From Prochlorococcus sp. AG-402-K21 (GTDB lineage Bacteria > Cyanobacteriota > Cyanobacteriia > PCC-6307 > Cyanobiaceae), in NCBI GenBank assembly GCA_003216775.1, contig QCII01000011.1, forward strand, positions 1-49,600: a stretch of 49,600 bases of DNA, in the 5' to 3' direction. Positions within the stretch are counted from its first letter, which is position 1, and each line of letters begins with the position of its first letter. Below, piece by piece: positions 24,323-31,809 of this stretch. The translations under genes and the position numbers were made by a program. The notes under the pieces are model-generated. The model did not search any database, was not told the origin of the DNA, and worked only from the letters and a program-made list of their open reading frames with translations.

Positions 24323-24664
24323 TTACAAACCCATTGCTCTTCTTAGCTTTGCAGCTTCATCTAAACCTTCCAAAACTGTAAACGTGGAATTTTCAGTTGC
24401 TTCTTTTCTTAGCTTTGAAAGCTCTTTGTATTCTTCAGATTCATAAGCTTCAACGGCTGCCCTCATTGATGGGAATTCACAAATAACAGCTAAATTGGCA
24501 TCCTCAGTCCTCTCCTTCCCTTGAGGCTCTGTATCTTTTGCAAAGACTTGGCCTCCAACCTCTTTCAGCCATGGACCAACTTTATTTACATATTCATCAA
24601 ATAAGTCCTGATTAATTATTTTTGCCGTTGATATCCAGTAACCTTTAGCCCCTTTTTTATCCAT
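24323..24664 (-). CDS. DUF1330 family protein
   Basis: 113 aa. KGYWISTAKIINQDLFDEYV and, later, LAVICEFPSMRAAVEAYESE follow the DUF1330 pattern (dimeric alpha/beta barrel, GYxxxxxxxxDxxxxxxY...VxEFPSxxxAxxxYxSxEY). Enzyme activity is not established for the family. ATG 24664. Confidence 0.8.
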   Translation of the reverse strand: MDKKGAKGYWISTAKIINQDLFDEYVNKVGPWLKEVGGQVFAKDTEPQGKERTEDANLAVICEFPSMRAAVEAYESEEYKELSKLRKEATENSTFTVLEGLDEAAKLRRAMGL

Positions 24665-24690
24665 TTATTTATATTAGTATTTCAATAAGA

Positions 24691-24825
24691 TTACATCATC
24701 TCGTATTGATCAAATTTATTTTTTAACTTTGCTGCTTTATGGATTAATCCAACTGCCTCTTTTCTTCCAGTAGCTTGTTGAGCTTTGCGCATTAAGTCAG
24801 TATATTTTTTGTTTAGTTTTTTCAT
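24691..24825 (-). CDS. Small basic helical protein, 44 aa (paralogue at 46994)
   Basis: MKKLNKKYTDLMRKAQQATG, then RKEAVGLIHKAAKLK. The paralogue at 46994-47128 shares NKKYxxxMRxAxxAxGRKExVxLxxKAA. Conservation of two separate copies supports it as a real small gene of unknown role. Confidence 0.7.
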   Translation of the reverse strand: MKKLNKKYTDLMRKAQQATGRKEAVGLIHKAAKLKNKFDQYEMM

Positions 24826-25052
24826 TAGTTTACTTTTTTAGTTTTATATACGCAGGCTTAATAAGTGATTTTCATTCTTTGCATTTGCTCTATTGTATAG
24901 ATCAACACAATTTGTTTATCAGAAAGTATTTGACTCTTGCAGGTGGGATTCTTTTTCAAAAATTCTTTAGCTGGTCAATATTGCTTAGTCTTATCTCTAC
25001 CTGAGACTAACCGATAATAACATAATAACAAAAATAGATCTTTAAAAGATGC

Positions 25053-25346
25053 TTAACTCTCTAAATACCTGCAAATAAATTCAAAGTTTTCGTAGTCCAT
25101 AGTAATTGTCTTAAACCTATCTGCTTCTATTTTTCTATTCCCAAAATTCTGCAATTCAACTTTAATAGATGGATGTTTTATTGAGTACGATGGAGTAAAG
25201 CCAATACGCTTAGCACGTTTGTGCAAATCCTTTTTAAGTCGATGATCGCAGCCACAGAACAAGATAGTTGGCCTAGAAGAATTACCTATGGAAGCATCAG
25301 TAATTCTTTGTTCTAAATCGGATGCGATGTTTTCGAGAACTTTCAT
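25053..25346 (-). CDS. Hypothetical protein, 97 aa
   Basis: ATG 25346. Mixed alpha/beta, with ILFCGCDHRLKKDLHKRAKR at the centre. No motif I can name. Downstream and upstream gaps (about 230 and 290 bp) contain nothing clear apart from a hairpin ATGGCTT/AAAGCCAT near 25449. Confidence 0.5.
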   Translation of the reverse strand: MKVLENIASDLEQRITDASIGNSSRPTILFCGCDHRLKKDLHKRAKRIGFTPSYSIKHPSIKVELQNFGNRKIEADRFKTITMDYENFEFICRYLES

Positions 25347-25637
25347 TCAATTTATTTAATTCGGGGCATAATTAATAACCAATATTATTTCTTGGGTTAG
25401 TTATGTAAATTATTAAATTTAGAACGTAATTAGCAGGTAATTTTAATGGCTTCAAAAGTAGCAAAGCCATTCCCTGGGTTACATTAAATCCTTTTTCATC
25501 CATAAATAAAAGAAGGGTCTCTTACATATATTGTAAATAGATTGTCAATTATTAAATTGGTCAAAAGGTGTTGAATCAAAAACTAAGTATTTTATTTGAA
25601 TTATAAAAATCTATTATTAAGTTATTAATTTATTTAA

Positions 25638-25778
25638 ATGGAAATAATTTTAAAGAGAGAAACTTCATTAGGTTTAGAATCCTATGAAGATTTAGGTTTT
25701 AGTTCAGAAGAGGAACTTGAATTAGAAATGTCTAAACTTATTAAATTTAGACCTGAATTTGATACTAATTTAGAATAA
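25638..25778 (+). CDS. Small acidic protein, 46 aa
   Basis: ATG 25638. MEIILKRETSLGLESYEDLG, then an acidic helix (SSEEELELEMSKLIKFRPEF). Too short for family assignment. Located before the hli region. Confidence 0.45.
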   Translation: MEIILKRETSLGLESYEDLGFSSEEELELEMSKLIKFRPEFDTNLE

Positions 25779-25879
25779 GTTGATAGCGGTTCAGAAAGTA
25801 AACGAATTATTTTATATTCTTTATCCTTTAATTATTACTTTAAACTTAATTTTTCCAAGTCACTTGCTAAATACCCATT

Positions 25880-25914
25880 AAAAAAAGTCAGAAAGTATCC
25901 CTACTAGCTGACTT
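25880..25914 (-). terminator. Terminator of the minus-strand hli pair
   Basis: On the minus strand, AAGTCAG-CTAGTAGGGATACTTT-CTGACTT followed by a T run (complement of 25880-25886). It lies just after the stop at 25939. Confidence 0.7.
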
Positions 25915-25938
25915 CTATGACGATGCAAGTTTTAAAAA

Positions 25939-26046
25939 CTATACAAATGTATTTGTTGTTGTGATGCTTAAAACAACTGCAACAAAGAATATGTAAGGAA
26001 CCACCTTAAGGGGTACATATCCTTGTTTTTTAGATATAAAATCCAT
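25939..26046 (-). CDS. Small membrane partner of hli, 35 aa
   Basis: ATG 26046 directly abuts the stop codon (26047-26049) of the HLIP gene, giving TAAATG. MDFISKKQGYVPLK is followed by one span. The same arrangement, with a degenerate start, exists after the HLIP at 37254. It is probably an assembly partner of the HLIP, which is inference from position. Confidence 0.6.
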   Translation of the reverse strand: MDFISKKQGYVPLKVVPYIFFVAVVLSITTTNTFV

Positions 26047-26181
26047 TTATACAAACCCTGGAATAATTTGTCCTGTTGTTAGATATGCTCCAATAAGCGC
26101 AATAAAGCCGATCATTGCAAATCTACCATTGAGCTTCTCAGCTACAATTTTTTCCTTCTCAACTTTTTTTGTTTCGTTCAT
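26047..26181 (-). CDS. hli: High-light-inducible protein, 44 aa
   Basis: Single chlorophyll-binding helix with the motif AEKLNGRFAMIGFIALIGAY and then LTTGQIIPGFV. E15, N18 and R20 of the ExxNGRxAMxG signature bind chlorophyll and lock the helix dimer. HLIPs dissipate energy and protect chlorophyll and photosystem assembly under high light. Near-identical C-terminus to the products at 26855 and 27064, indicating recent hli duplication. Confidence 0.93.
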   Translation of the reverse strand: MNETKKVEKEKIVAEKLNGRFAMIGFIALIGAYLTTGQIIPGFV

Positions 26182-26396
26182 TTGTTTGGTTGGTTGTTTA
26201 GCTAAGACGCTTCCTAATGCAATCTTGGAATGAATCTAATAATAATAATCAATAAGTGTGAGTATAATTACTTACTCTCATACCCTCTATAAGTTGTACT
26301 TATTAGACGTATTTAGATTTTCTCAATTTTGATAGAACAATTATTCAATAAAAGTTAAAAAGAGAATTAATAGCTATTAATAAATAAAGGATATTA

Positions 26397-26546
26397 ATGA
26401 AACTAAAAATAAATATAAATTTTTTAGAAAAATATTTAGCTCATTTTGTAAATGATATTGAATATAAAAGGATTACAAAAAAATTAGAGGAATATGATTT
26501 CATGGCTGACATTGATGATCAAAGATTTCATCACTTTCGTTCTTAA
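26397..26546 (+). CDS. Hypothetical small protein, 49 aa
   Basis: ATG 26397. MKLKININFLEKYLAHFVND, then a helical tail ending DDQRFHHFRS. No family recognised. Convergent, 2 bp apart, with the 30-aa gene at 26549. Confidence 0.4.
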   Translation: MKLKININFLEKYLAHFVNDIEYKRITKKLEEYDFMADIDDQRFHHFRS

Positions 26547-26548
26547 AT

Positions 26549-26641
26549 TTAAGTGTATGGTCCAGAGTTGAAAGGGGTAATCAAGACATAAACGCCTCCC
26601 AGTCCAAGGATCATTGATAAGCAGAGAATAGGATCTGTCAT
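26549..26641 (-). CDS. Tiny membrane peptide MTDPIL family, 30 aa
   Basis: MTDPILCLSMILGLGGVYVL then ITPFNSGPYT. The first 21 residues match the 48-aa protein at 41181-41327 (MTDPILYLSMFLGFGGVYVL), whose tail is instead acidic. A shared membrane anchor with a swapped tail suggests a family with a conserved span. Confidence 0.6.
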   Translation of the reverse strand: MTDPILCLSMILGLGGVYVLITPFNSGPYT

Positions 26642-26854
26642 TACTTAATTTTGATCAATCGAAACAAATCAGAAGAAGCTTTTTCATATCTCCATGATCT
26701 TTTAATTATTAGCTTAAACTTTAAAATTTATTACTCGTTGTTACGTATATGTATCATAATTGCCTATAAAGTACCGAAATACGCATATTTCCAACCTTTT
26801 TCTTTACATTAGTTAATAAGAATGTTACGTTTGTTAACAATTAAATTTTAACTA

Positions 26855-27064
26855 ATGATTAATTCTTCATACGTAACTACCGAATCAGGCGGCAGACAGA
26901 ATATTTTCCCAACTGAACCTCGTCCTTATGTTGATCAATCTGTTTCTTACAATGGATATCCTCAAAACGCAGAAAAAGTTAATGGTCGTTGGGCAATGAT
27001 CGGTTTAGTTGCACTTTTGGGAGCTTATGTAACTACAGGCCAAATAATTCCAGGTATTTTTTAA
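26855..27064 (+). CDS. hli: High-light-inducible protein, 69 aa
   Basis: An N-terminal hydrophilic extension of about 40 residues, then AEKVNGRWAMIGLVALLGAY and VTTGQIIPGIF. The ExxNGRxAMxG chlorophyll-binding signature is intact. First gene of a plus-strand run with 27064 and 27325. The stop overlaps the next start by one base (TAATG), so translation is coupled. Confidence 0.93.
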   Translation: MINSSYVTTESGGRQNIFPTEPRPYVDQSVSYNGYPQNAEKVNGRWAMIGLVALLGAYVTTGQIIPGIF

Positions 27065-27324
27065 TGTCTCCTTTTTCAGGTTTTTTAGCTGTAATCGTAT
27101 TCTTCACAGCTATCCTCGTTGCTTATCTAACCAAGCAATTTCAAAACGAAAATTTAAACTATCTAACTTCAAATCCAATGACGAATTCAAAAACTAAAGC
27201 TAAAACAATCGAAAAAGAAAAAGTTGTTGCAGAAACTCTTAATGGCAGGTTTGCAATGCTTGGATTAATTGCTGCTGTCGGAGCTTACTTAACAACAGGC
27301 CAAATAATTCCAGGTTTCGTTTAA
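27064..27324 (+). CDS. hli: Two-span HLIP: extra N-terminal helix fused to an HLIP
   Basis: 86 aa from ATG 27064, set by the overlap with the previous stop. Residues 1-25 (MSPFSGFLAVIVFFTAILVA) form a membrane span. After a linker, residues about 56-86 are a full HLIP (AETLNGRFAMLGLIAAVGAY then LTTGQIIPGFV). Most HLIPs have one span. A fusion of a small membrane gene with an hli, possibly by loss of a stop, explains it; an internal ATG (MTNSKTK, 27178) could still give the short HLIP. Confidence 0.85.
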   Translation: MSPFSGFLAVIVFFTAILVAYLTKQFQNENLNYLTSNPMTNSKTKAKTIEKEKVVAETLNGRFAMLGLIAAVGAYLTTGQIIPGFV

Positions 27325-27552
27325 ATGCTTTTACTCTCTGTACCATTTTACGATTTTCCATCTTCGCCAATACTAATAATTGGCGCGATAGGAATCGTTG
27401 TAGCACTGGCTGTATTTTTTCTCGCTTATAAAAAGTACTTTAATTCCCCATTTAACAAAGAACTTCAATTAAAGAGAAAGGCTTTATTGAAGGAGAAAAC
27501 AGAACTTAACAAAAAACTTGAAAAAATAGAGCAAGATTTAAAAAATTTATAG
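27325..27552 (+). CDS. Membrane protein with C-terminal coiled coil
   Basis: 75 aa. ATG directly follows the stop of the fused hli. One span (ILIIGAIGIVVALAVFFLAY), then a charged heptad helix (LLKEKTELNKKLEKIEQDLK). Co-transcribed with two HLIPs; possibly an assembly factor. Confidence 0.65.
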   Translation: MLLLSVPFYDFPSSPILIIGAIGIVVALAVFFLAYKKYFNSPFNKELQLKRKALLKEKTELNKKLEKIEQDLKNL

Positions 27553-27560
27553 TAAAATTC

Positions 27561-27650
27561 ATGAACATAGACATTTTCTTAATCTCTTTCTTTACTTATC
27601 TCTTAGTACCAGTAGTAATGATCGCTAAGGGGAAAAAAGTAACTAACTAA
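27561..27650 (+). CDS. Tiny membrane peptide, 29 aa
   Basis: ATG 27561, 8 bp after the previous stop. MNIDIFLISFFTYLLVPVVM, then basic AKGKKVTN. Single span, fourth member of the hli run. Terminator at 27682. Confidence 0.55.
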   Translation: MNIDIFLISFFTYLLVPVVMIAKGKKVTN

Positions 27651-27681
27651 AACCATTTAGACTGCCAAAAATAAGAATTTA

Positions 27682-27724
27682 AACTCTATTCAATACTTAC
27701 AAAGTCGTTATAGAGTTTTTTTCA
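27682..27724 (+). terminator. Terminator of the hli operon
   Basis: AACTCTAT (27682-27689) pairs with ATAGAGTT (27710-27717), followed by a T tract. Confidence 0.75.
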
Positions 27725-27748
27725 CATAAGTTTAAAGAGGGCAATCTT

Positions 27749-27907
27749 ATGAACAACCTCGCTATAGAGCTAATGCTCTTAACTGCAGTTTTAGTAAATT
27801 TTGGAGCAATCCTTACATCTAATATCTATTCAAAATCAGTAAAAGAATTCAAACGCAATAGATTATTTTGTAGTAAATCTTTCAGTAATCCTTATTGCGT
27901 TATTTGA
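27749..27907 (+). CDS. Small membrane protein, 52 aa
   Basis: ATG 27749 after AGAGG (27736-27740). One N-terminal span (MNNLAIELMLLTAVLVNFGA), then a basic tail with two Cys. Downstream at about 27924-27940 is AGCACTAGG, a possible scrap of the tRNA core. No family recognised. Confidence 0.5.
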   Translation: MNNLAIELMLLTAVLVNFGAILTSNIYSKSVKEFKRNRLFCSKSFSNPYCVI

Positions 27908-28078
27908 TAAAAATTTGGTTTATAAAGCACTAGGTAGAAGCGGGGGAGGATTTGTGTATACCTAAAGCTAATTTTGTATATCTTTGGCAAATTCTTAAGA
28001 CTAATATTTTCTAAGGTATCCCAACGAACTTGTCATAGCCTCACTCGTTTATTTAACCGACCGCCTCAAATTGGAGGG

Positions 28079-28127
28079 CGGGTGCTTTAAGAGCACTTGG
28101 TAGCAGGTTCGAATCCTGTCGCCCCGA
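28079..28127 (+). repeat. tRNA-Pro 3' fragment, degenerate
   Basis: GCGGGTGCTTTAAGAGCACT and later GGTAGCAGGTTCGAATCC. The loop reads TTTAAGA instead of TTTGGGA. There is no 5' acceptor half, so it is not a tRNA gene. A recognisable terminator-type flank follows (AGAGAGT/ACTCTCT near 28150). Confidence 0.85.
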
Positions 28128-28255
28128 CTCTATTAAAACCAAGTCGTACTAGAGAGTTTTCAAGACTCTCTATTTTATTGGGTAAAATTTCTTCACACGT
28201 AAAGTGGACAGATAGTGGACATATTTATTGATAATCAATCTTTTATAAGTATCAA

Positions 28256-28564
28256 TTAGCTTCTTCGTACCCAATCAGGAGACCCACTAAACCAATCAGC
28301 AATATCATCATTATTAGGATCAAAATGACTTTCAGTTTCCAAACCATCAAGTCCAAGGGATTGGATTAGTCCATTTATTCCATCTGAATTTTGTTTTCCA
28401 TATCTTCTTAAGCTGTTTGCTTTCTTTAACCATGTCCAAATAGTTGAATTATGTTTTGCAAACTTTTCCACATAAATTCTTTCCTCTAATGAGACTGGCT
28501 CATCTACTGAAATCCTCTTAACGATATCCTTAATTTTCAAACGAGTCTTGATAGTTAGAAACAT
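28256..28564 (-). CDS. Conserved hypothetical protein, 102 aa
   Basis: MFLTIKTRLKIKDIVKRISV, then EERIYVEKFAKHNSTIWTWL, ending in an acidic NDDIADWFSGSPDWVRR. Helical and soluble. It has the look of a conserved picocyanobacterial protein, from memory only; no function is known to me. It is the whole cargo of unit K, with its stop 42 bp from the left-arm iterons. Confidence 0.7.
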   Translation of the reverse strand: MFLTIKTRLKIKDIVKRISVDEPVSLEERIYVEKFAKHNSTIWTWLKKANSLRRYGKQNSDGINGLIQSLGLDGLETESHFDPNNDDIADWFSGSPDWVRRS

Positions 28565-28851
28565 ATTTATAAAAGAAGTTAATGTTTTATAGAAGTTTTT
28601 TTTATAAATGTCTTGTCAATCTTTATTTCAAGAAAAAGTTTTTTTTAGGGTGTTTTCGAGCACAAAAATATTCATTTCGAAATAGACAAACTTATTTGGT
28701 AAAATCTGCTACTTAAGATGATTTGAATAACTTATGTACAATCAAGATCTATATAAGGTTCTCTAACAAAAATTAGGATTTTTTAAAGATTCATGAAAAT
28801 CAACTTTTCTTGGTTTACTTAACAGGTCTAACATATCACTACTTTGATAAA
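28565..28851. other. Gene-free interval in unit K
   Basis: AT-rich, no ORF. It presumably holds the promoter of the 102-aa gene and the spacer to the right arm at 28852. Confidence 0.35.
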
Positions 28852-28961
28852 AGTGGACAAATAGTGGGCGAATGTTGCTGAATTTATCTAGATAAACTGC
28901 CCAGAACTAAGCAAAAAATATCTATAGCTTGAAAACTAGTGCTGAACTAAAGCTGATAAGA

Positions 28962-29005
28962 GCTTTGGGAGCACTAGGTCGCAGGTTCGAATCCTATCGC
29001 CCCGT
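28962..29005 (+). repeat. tRNA-Pro 3' fragment, three changes
   Basis: AGAGCTTTGGGAG at the start, CTATCG for CTGTCG, and a final T for A. Preceded by a CTAGTGC-type flank. Confidence 0.92.
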
Positions 29006-29202
29006 CTCTAAAAATCCAAGTTATAAGTCTGGTTTCTCAGCATGTCTTTTTTGTTAGTTAGATTTTAGAATAATAAGACTGAGCGAGCTTTGAGCGAGAT
29101 TATGCTACCCCTTGCAAACCCTTGCCGAGTGGTATCGCTTAAAGTGATCATGACATTCACAAAATAATCCCAATAATTCCTATTATTAAAAAAACAACAA
29201 TT

Positions 29203-29379
29203 ATGATAAAATCTCTGTTTTCAAGTAAAAGATCAAAAGCAATATTAGGTATTGGTCTAATAGCTATTGGTATTGGTGCAATTTCAAAAAAGGTTATAAG
29301 CTATCCAACTGGAGGCTGTATGAAAGGAACTCAAGAATTGACTTTAAATAAAGTGATAAAAAGCAAGATCTTTATTTAA
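29203..29379 (+). CDS. Small membrane protein, 58 aa
   Basis: ATG 29203. A basic N-terminus (MIKSLFSSKRSKA) is followed by a glycine/isoleucine span (ILGIGLIAIGIGAI) and a short polar tail with one Cys. Family not recognised. Confidence 0.5.
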   Translation: MIKSLFSSKRSKAILGIGLIAIGIGAISKKVISYPTGGCMKGTQELTLNKVIKSKIFI

Positions 29380-29395
29380 CGAGTAAGCTTTTCAC

Positions 29396-29540
29396 TTATT
29401 CAATAATAATTAATCCGCCCATTCCAAAAGATGCATGTGGAGTACAAACATAATAGTATTTGCCTTTAGATACCCCCTTTGTATTCCAGTATAATGTTCC
29501 ATTTTGAGTCCCTGGAGTCCCAGAAAGTATCCCTGTATAA
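29396..29540 (-). pseudogene. C-terminal fragment of a plastocyanin-like copper protein
   Basis: The minus frame ending at 29396 reads GTLYWNTKGVSKGKYYYVCT and then PHASFGMGGLIIIE. C-x2-H-x4-M in YYYVCTPHASFGMGG fits the C-terminal copper-binding loop of cupredoxins. The frame meets a stop codon shortly upstream and has no start or N-terminal His ligand, so only the end of the gene survives. Confidence 0.7.
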
Positions 29541-29545
29541 ATTAG

Positions 29546-29605
29546 CTACCTGCTTAAAAACAAGAAGCCTCTCCAGATATTCGAACTACCAGAGAGGTTT
29601 TTTGT
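29546..29605. terminator. Hairpin CCTCTC/GAGAGG with T tract
   Basis: CCTCTCCAG...CCAGAGAGG then TTTTTT on the plus strand. On the minus strand it would be a leader hairpin of the cupredoxin remnant. A similar sequence occurs at about 35893-35940 upstream of the minus-strand gene at 35787. Confidence 0.5.
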
Positions 29606-29644
29606 TTCTAAATATCTTCTAGCGAATACCTACAATTATTCTGA

Positions 29645-29690
29645 TTGACATTCGATCTAAACTTTAGGGTACGATAACCCTCTTTTTTTT
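29645..29690 (+). promoter_or_regulatory. TTGACATTCGATCTAA element with dyad before ATG
   Basis: TTGACA 29645-29650, then TTCGATCTAA. Inverted repeat AGGGT (29666-29670)/ACCCT (29677-29681), eight to nine T, then ATG 29691. Same design as at 15464. Confidence 0.65.
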
Positions 29691-30077
29691 ATGACTGATA
29701 AAGAAACAATACTTTCATTGTTAAATGAGTTTGCAAATCCAGAAAAAATGGCTTCCTTTTTTATTCATAATGCAACTTCTGATTTTCTATTTATAAGACC
29801 AAGTGGTAATCCTATAAATGCAGAAGGATTTAAAAAAATGATTTCTGGCGATGTTGTTCAAGAAAAGGCAGAAATAACAAAAATACACCGCCTAGAATTT
29901 TTAAGTGATAATGTCTCTTTGTGCATTTTCACTCTAGGTTCAAAATTCACTTACAAAGGAACACCTAATGATGACTTACCAACCGTTACTTCTATTTTTA
30001 AAAAAGTAGATAATGTTTGGAAAATTCACTGGATGCAAAGATCAACAGGAAATTCAGATTTATCTTTATGGGATTAG
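29691..30077 (+). CDS. NTF2/SnoaL-like protein
   Basis: 128 aa. LLNEFANPEKMASFFIHNAT, FLFIRPSGNPINAEGFKKMI, and a closing VWKIHWMQRSTG follow the pattern of NTF2-like (SnoaL/DUF4440) cone-fold proteins. These bind small hydrophobic ligands or act as steroid-isomerase-like enzymes. No catalytic assignment is possible. Its promoter belongs to the TCGATCTAA set. The last 10 bases overlap the start of the next gene. Confidence 0.75.
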   Translation: MTDKETILSLLNEFANPEKMASFFIHNATSDFLFIRPSGNPINAEGFKKMISGDVVQEKAEITKIHRLEFLSDNVSLCIFTLGSKFTYKGTPNDDLPTVTSIFKKVDNVWKIHWMQRSTGNSDLSLWD

Positions 30078-30157
30078 TTAAGTTAATTGCTCTTCTTATG
30101 GTCTTGCTACTTGTGGGAAGTTCTTTTGTTGGCTTGATTATTTATTTTATTAAATAA
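30068..30157 (+). CDS. Tiny membrane peptide, 29 aa
   Basis: ATG 30068 overlaps the end of the NTF2-like gene (coupling). MGLVKLIALLMVLLLVGSSF and then a second half-span ending in lysine. It would be a single helix in the inner or thylakoid membrane. Confidence 0.5.
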   Translation: MGLVKLIALLMVLLLVGSSFVGLIIYFIK

Positions 30158-30203
30158 AATGCTGACCACTTTTAAAAAAGTGGACAGATATTGGGCAAAT
30201 ATA

Positions 30204-30245
30204 TTGACAGTCGATCTAACATGGAGGCATAAAACCTTCATCTTT
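30204..30245 (+). promoter_or_regulatory. TTGACAGTCGATCTAA element, dyad partly decayed
   Basis: TTGACA 30204-30209 with GTCGATCTAACAT. The imperfect dyad GGAGG/CCTTC is followed by TCTTT and ATG 30246. Confidence 0.6.
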
Positions 30246-30359
30246 ATGTCCTCTTCAATTAAAGATTTCTTATATAAATTCTTTGATTTATGTAGAGAAT
30301 ACCAAGAAGATATACCACTTCAAAAGATGGCAGAAATTTTAAGGGATTACGCTGATTGA
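30246..30359 (+). CDS. Small helical protein, 37 aa
   Basis: Start ATG 30246 chosen because the TCGATCTAA element ends there; the longer frame from 30159 runs through that promoter. MSSSIKDFLYKFFDLCREYQ, then EILRDYAD. Unknown family. Confidence 0.55.
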   Translation: MSSSIKDFLYKFFDLCREYQEDIPLQKMAEILRDYAD

Positions 30360-30423
30360 TTAGATGGTTGATAAAGTTAAAAGAAAAATCTAGATTAAAT
30401 AAGTAAATTTTAAGCAGAATCAA

Positions 30424-30801
30424 ATGTCTATCATTACTGACAATAAAGTACTAGTTAATATTTGTAGCGGTTTAAAATCCAAAAATAAAGTAACTTTAGG
30501 TTTATTGGCTGCCCTTGCAGCGGAAAATGAAGGGCATCAAGTAACTCTTTTTCTAGAGGGAAACGGAATAAACATACTAAATTGCAAAAAAGCTGGTGAA
30601 ATAGTTGGTAAGGGCACTGGAGATTTATACGAACTCCTTGAAAATTTAAAAAATTCAAACATCACCATATATGTCTCAGAAATGTCGGCTAACTCGAGGG
30701 GTTATGACAACACGCTTCTTCATGGATATAAGGCAGAGTTTGCAATGCCCAATGTGCTAATTGAAGAGTCGATTAAAGCGGATAGCGTACTTTGCTATTA
30801 A
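30424..30801 (+). CDS. DsrE-family protein
   Basis: 125 aa. KVLVNICSGLKSKNKVTLGL, then AALAAENEGHQVTLFLEGNG and LLENLKNSNITIYVSEMSAN match the DsrE/YchN alpha/beta fold (GxxxxxxxxxAxxLAxAxxxxGHxVxxFL...C). DsrE proteins carry sulfur or bind small ligands in trimers or hexamers. The usual conserved Cys position near TIYVSEMSA is Ser here, so classical persulfide transfer at that site is unlikely. Confidence 0.78.
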   Translation: MSIITDNKVLVNICSGLKSKNKVTLGLLAALAAENEGHQVTLFLEGNGINILNCKKAGEIVGKGTGDLYELLENLKNSNITIYVSEMSANSRGYDNTLLHGYKAEFAMPNVLIEESIKADSVLCY

Positions 30802-30912
30802 ATCGACTTTGCTCTTAAAACTTGCATAAAGTAGAAAATTTAACATAATTTAAAGTAAGCGAATTGCTTTTAAAGAAAACAAAGAGAATTTAAAGAAAAA
30901 AAGTTAATTCCA

Positions 30913-31035
30913 ATGGAATCAACCAAAATCCCAAAAAGAGTTATTAAGAAACGGCTTAAAAATGTAGATAAAACAATTGTTGAAATTGCACAAATGAAAT
31001 TTAAAAATTTTGAGCTAATTAATTATGAATTTTAA
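30913..31035 (+). CDS. Small basic protein, 40 aa
   Basis: ATG 30913. MESTKIPKRVIKKRLKNVDK, then a helical end. It overlaps the start of the pseudogene at 31025. No family recognised. Confidence 0.4.
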   Translation: MESTKIPKRVIKKRLKNVDKTIVEIAQMKFKNFELINYEF

Positions 31036-31213
31036 AAGATCACCATTCGCAATTCAAGATAAGAACTCAAGAGATCTTGATAATGTAAAAGAATATTAAA
31101 CTCTCAAGGATTTAATGGGAGAGCAACTACTGTCAACTGATCTATCTGATTACTGGGATAAGGAATCTGAATCAAATCCATCAGACCCTCGATGCCTGGT
31201 ATATGACGATTAG
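31025..31213 (+). pseudogene. Broken copy of the 54-aa gene at 41778
   Basis: MNFKRSPFAIQDKNSRDLDN then VKEY and TAA. After the stop the frame continues TLKDLMGEQ, matching TVADLMREQ of the intact copy (MNLKRSPFAIQDKNARDLDN at 41778-41942). A nonsense codon replaces CCA. The tail after the stop has drifted. Confidence 0.8.
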
Positions 31214-31222
31214 TTATTGATT

Positions 31223-31405
31223 TTAATAATCTTCGTTGTAATCGGATGGACTACCCGTTAAAGAACAGACAACTGATTCTTCGTTTTTCATTTCTTTTAT
31301 TTCAACTATTGGTCTGCCCATTTTCTTTAGAACATTTATATCTTCTTTAGTCTGACAGCGAGCTATTATATTTCCTTCTTGATCAAAGCAACTGTAGTAG
31401 GTCAT
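31223..31405 (-). CDS. Hypothetical small protein, 60 aa
   Basis: ATG 31405. MTYYSCFDQEGNIIARCQTK, then a charged middle and acidic end SPSDYNEDY. Three cysteines. Soluble, family unknown. Confidence 0.5.
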   Translation of the reverse strand: MTYYSCFDQEGNIIARCQTKEDINVLKKMGRPIVEIKEMKNEESVVCSLTGSPSDYNEDY

Positions 31406-31809
31406 TTTATTAAATGCTATTTGGAGTTTGTGGTTGTTTTCAGTTGTTGCATAGCAACCTAATCATTACAACCATGTTCTAACTCTAGGTCAGCCTTAGT
31501 TTTAAATCACAAAAAAAAAATTAAGTTTTGACTAAATAAAAATTAAATTTACCGTAACTATAATTATCTCAAACTGTACATATTAAATTTCCCATAAATC
31601 CGGGCGGTAATATCGGCGGAACGATGCCAATATTAACCACCCTTCATTTATAGCAACAATAAATCGTATTTATTTGGTTCATTATGATACAAAGTTATTT
31701 AGTTACCAATGGTACAAATTAACCAAAAATTAACTTTTTCTTATTTCCCCTTATTGGAACTAATAAATACACTAACTAGAACTTTAATGACAATACATTT
31801 GGGGAATTT
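31406..31809. other. Non-coding interval with a strong hairpin
   Basis: No ORF. At 31602-31642 the sequence GGGCGGTAATATCGGC, an 8-nt loop, and GCCAATATTAACCACCC form an imperfect stem of about 15 pairs. It is GC-rich against an AT-rich background and not followed by a T run, so it is not an ordinary terminator. Confidence 0.5.

Larger units (their letters stand above)
19993..28127. mobile_element. Unit J: 8-kb segment, left arm GAGCGAG, right arm not found
   Basis: Left arm GAGCGAG at 20069 and 20080 (11 bp), followed by a second block (TGCATACC...TAACTTTGCTGCC) shared in part with units L and N. No GAGCGAG pair precedes the degenerate core at 28079, so this is either an old element with a lost right end or several elements with lost cores. 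It has about 19 genes, including the hli cluster. Confidence 0.45.
28128..29005. mobile_element. Unit K: element with arm word AGTGGAC
   Basis: Left arm AGTGGACAGAT at 28203 and 28214. Right arm AGTGGACAAAT at 28852 and AGTGGGC at 28863. Both have 11-bp period. One cargo gene. Confidence 0.72.

Noticed and set aside
27924-27945. AGCACTAGGTAGAAGCGG as another tRNA core remnant
   Set aside because: Only nine consecutive bases clearly match the core and no conserved flank is present on either side. Too weak to list as a repeat.
28079-28127. Possible second tRNA gene with a TAA anticodon-like loop
   Set aside because: There is no 5' acceptor or D arm partner upstream, and a class II variable arm needed for tRNA-Leu is absent. 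It is a degenerate tRNA-Pro 3' fragment.
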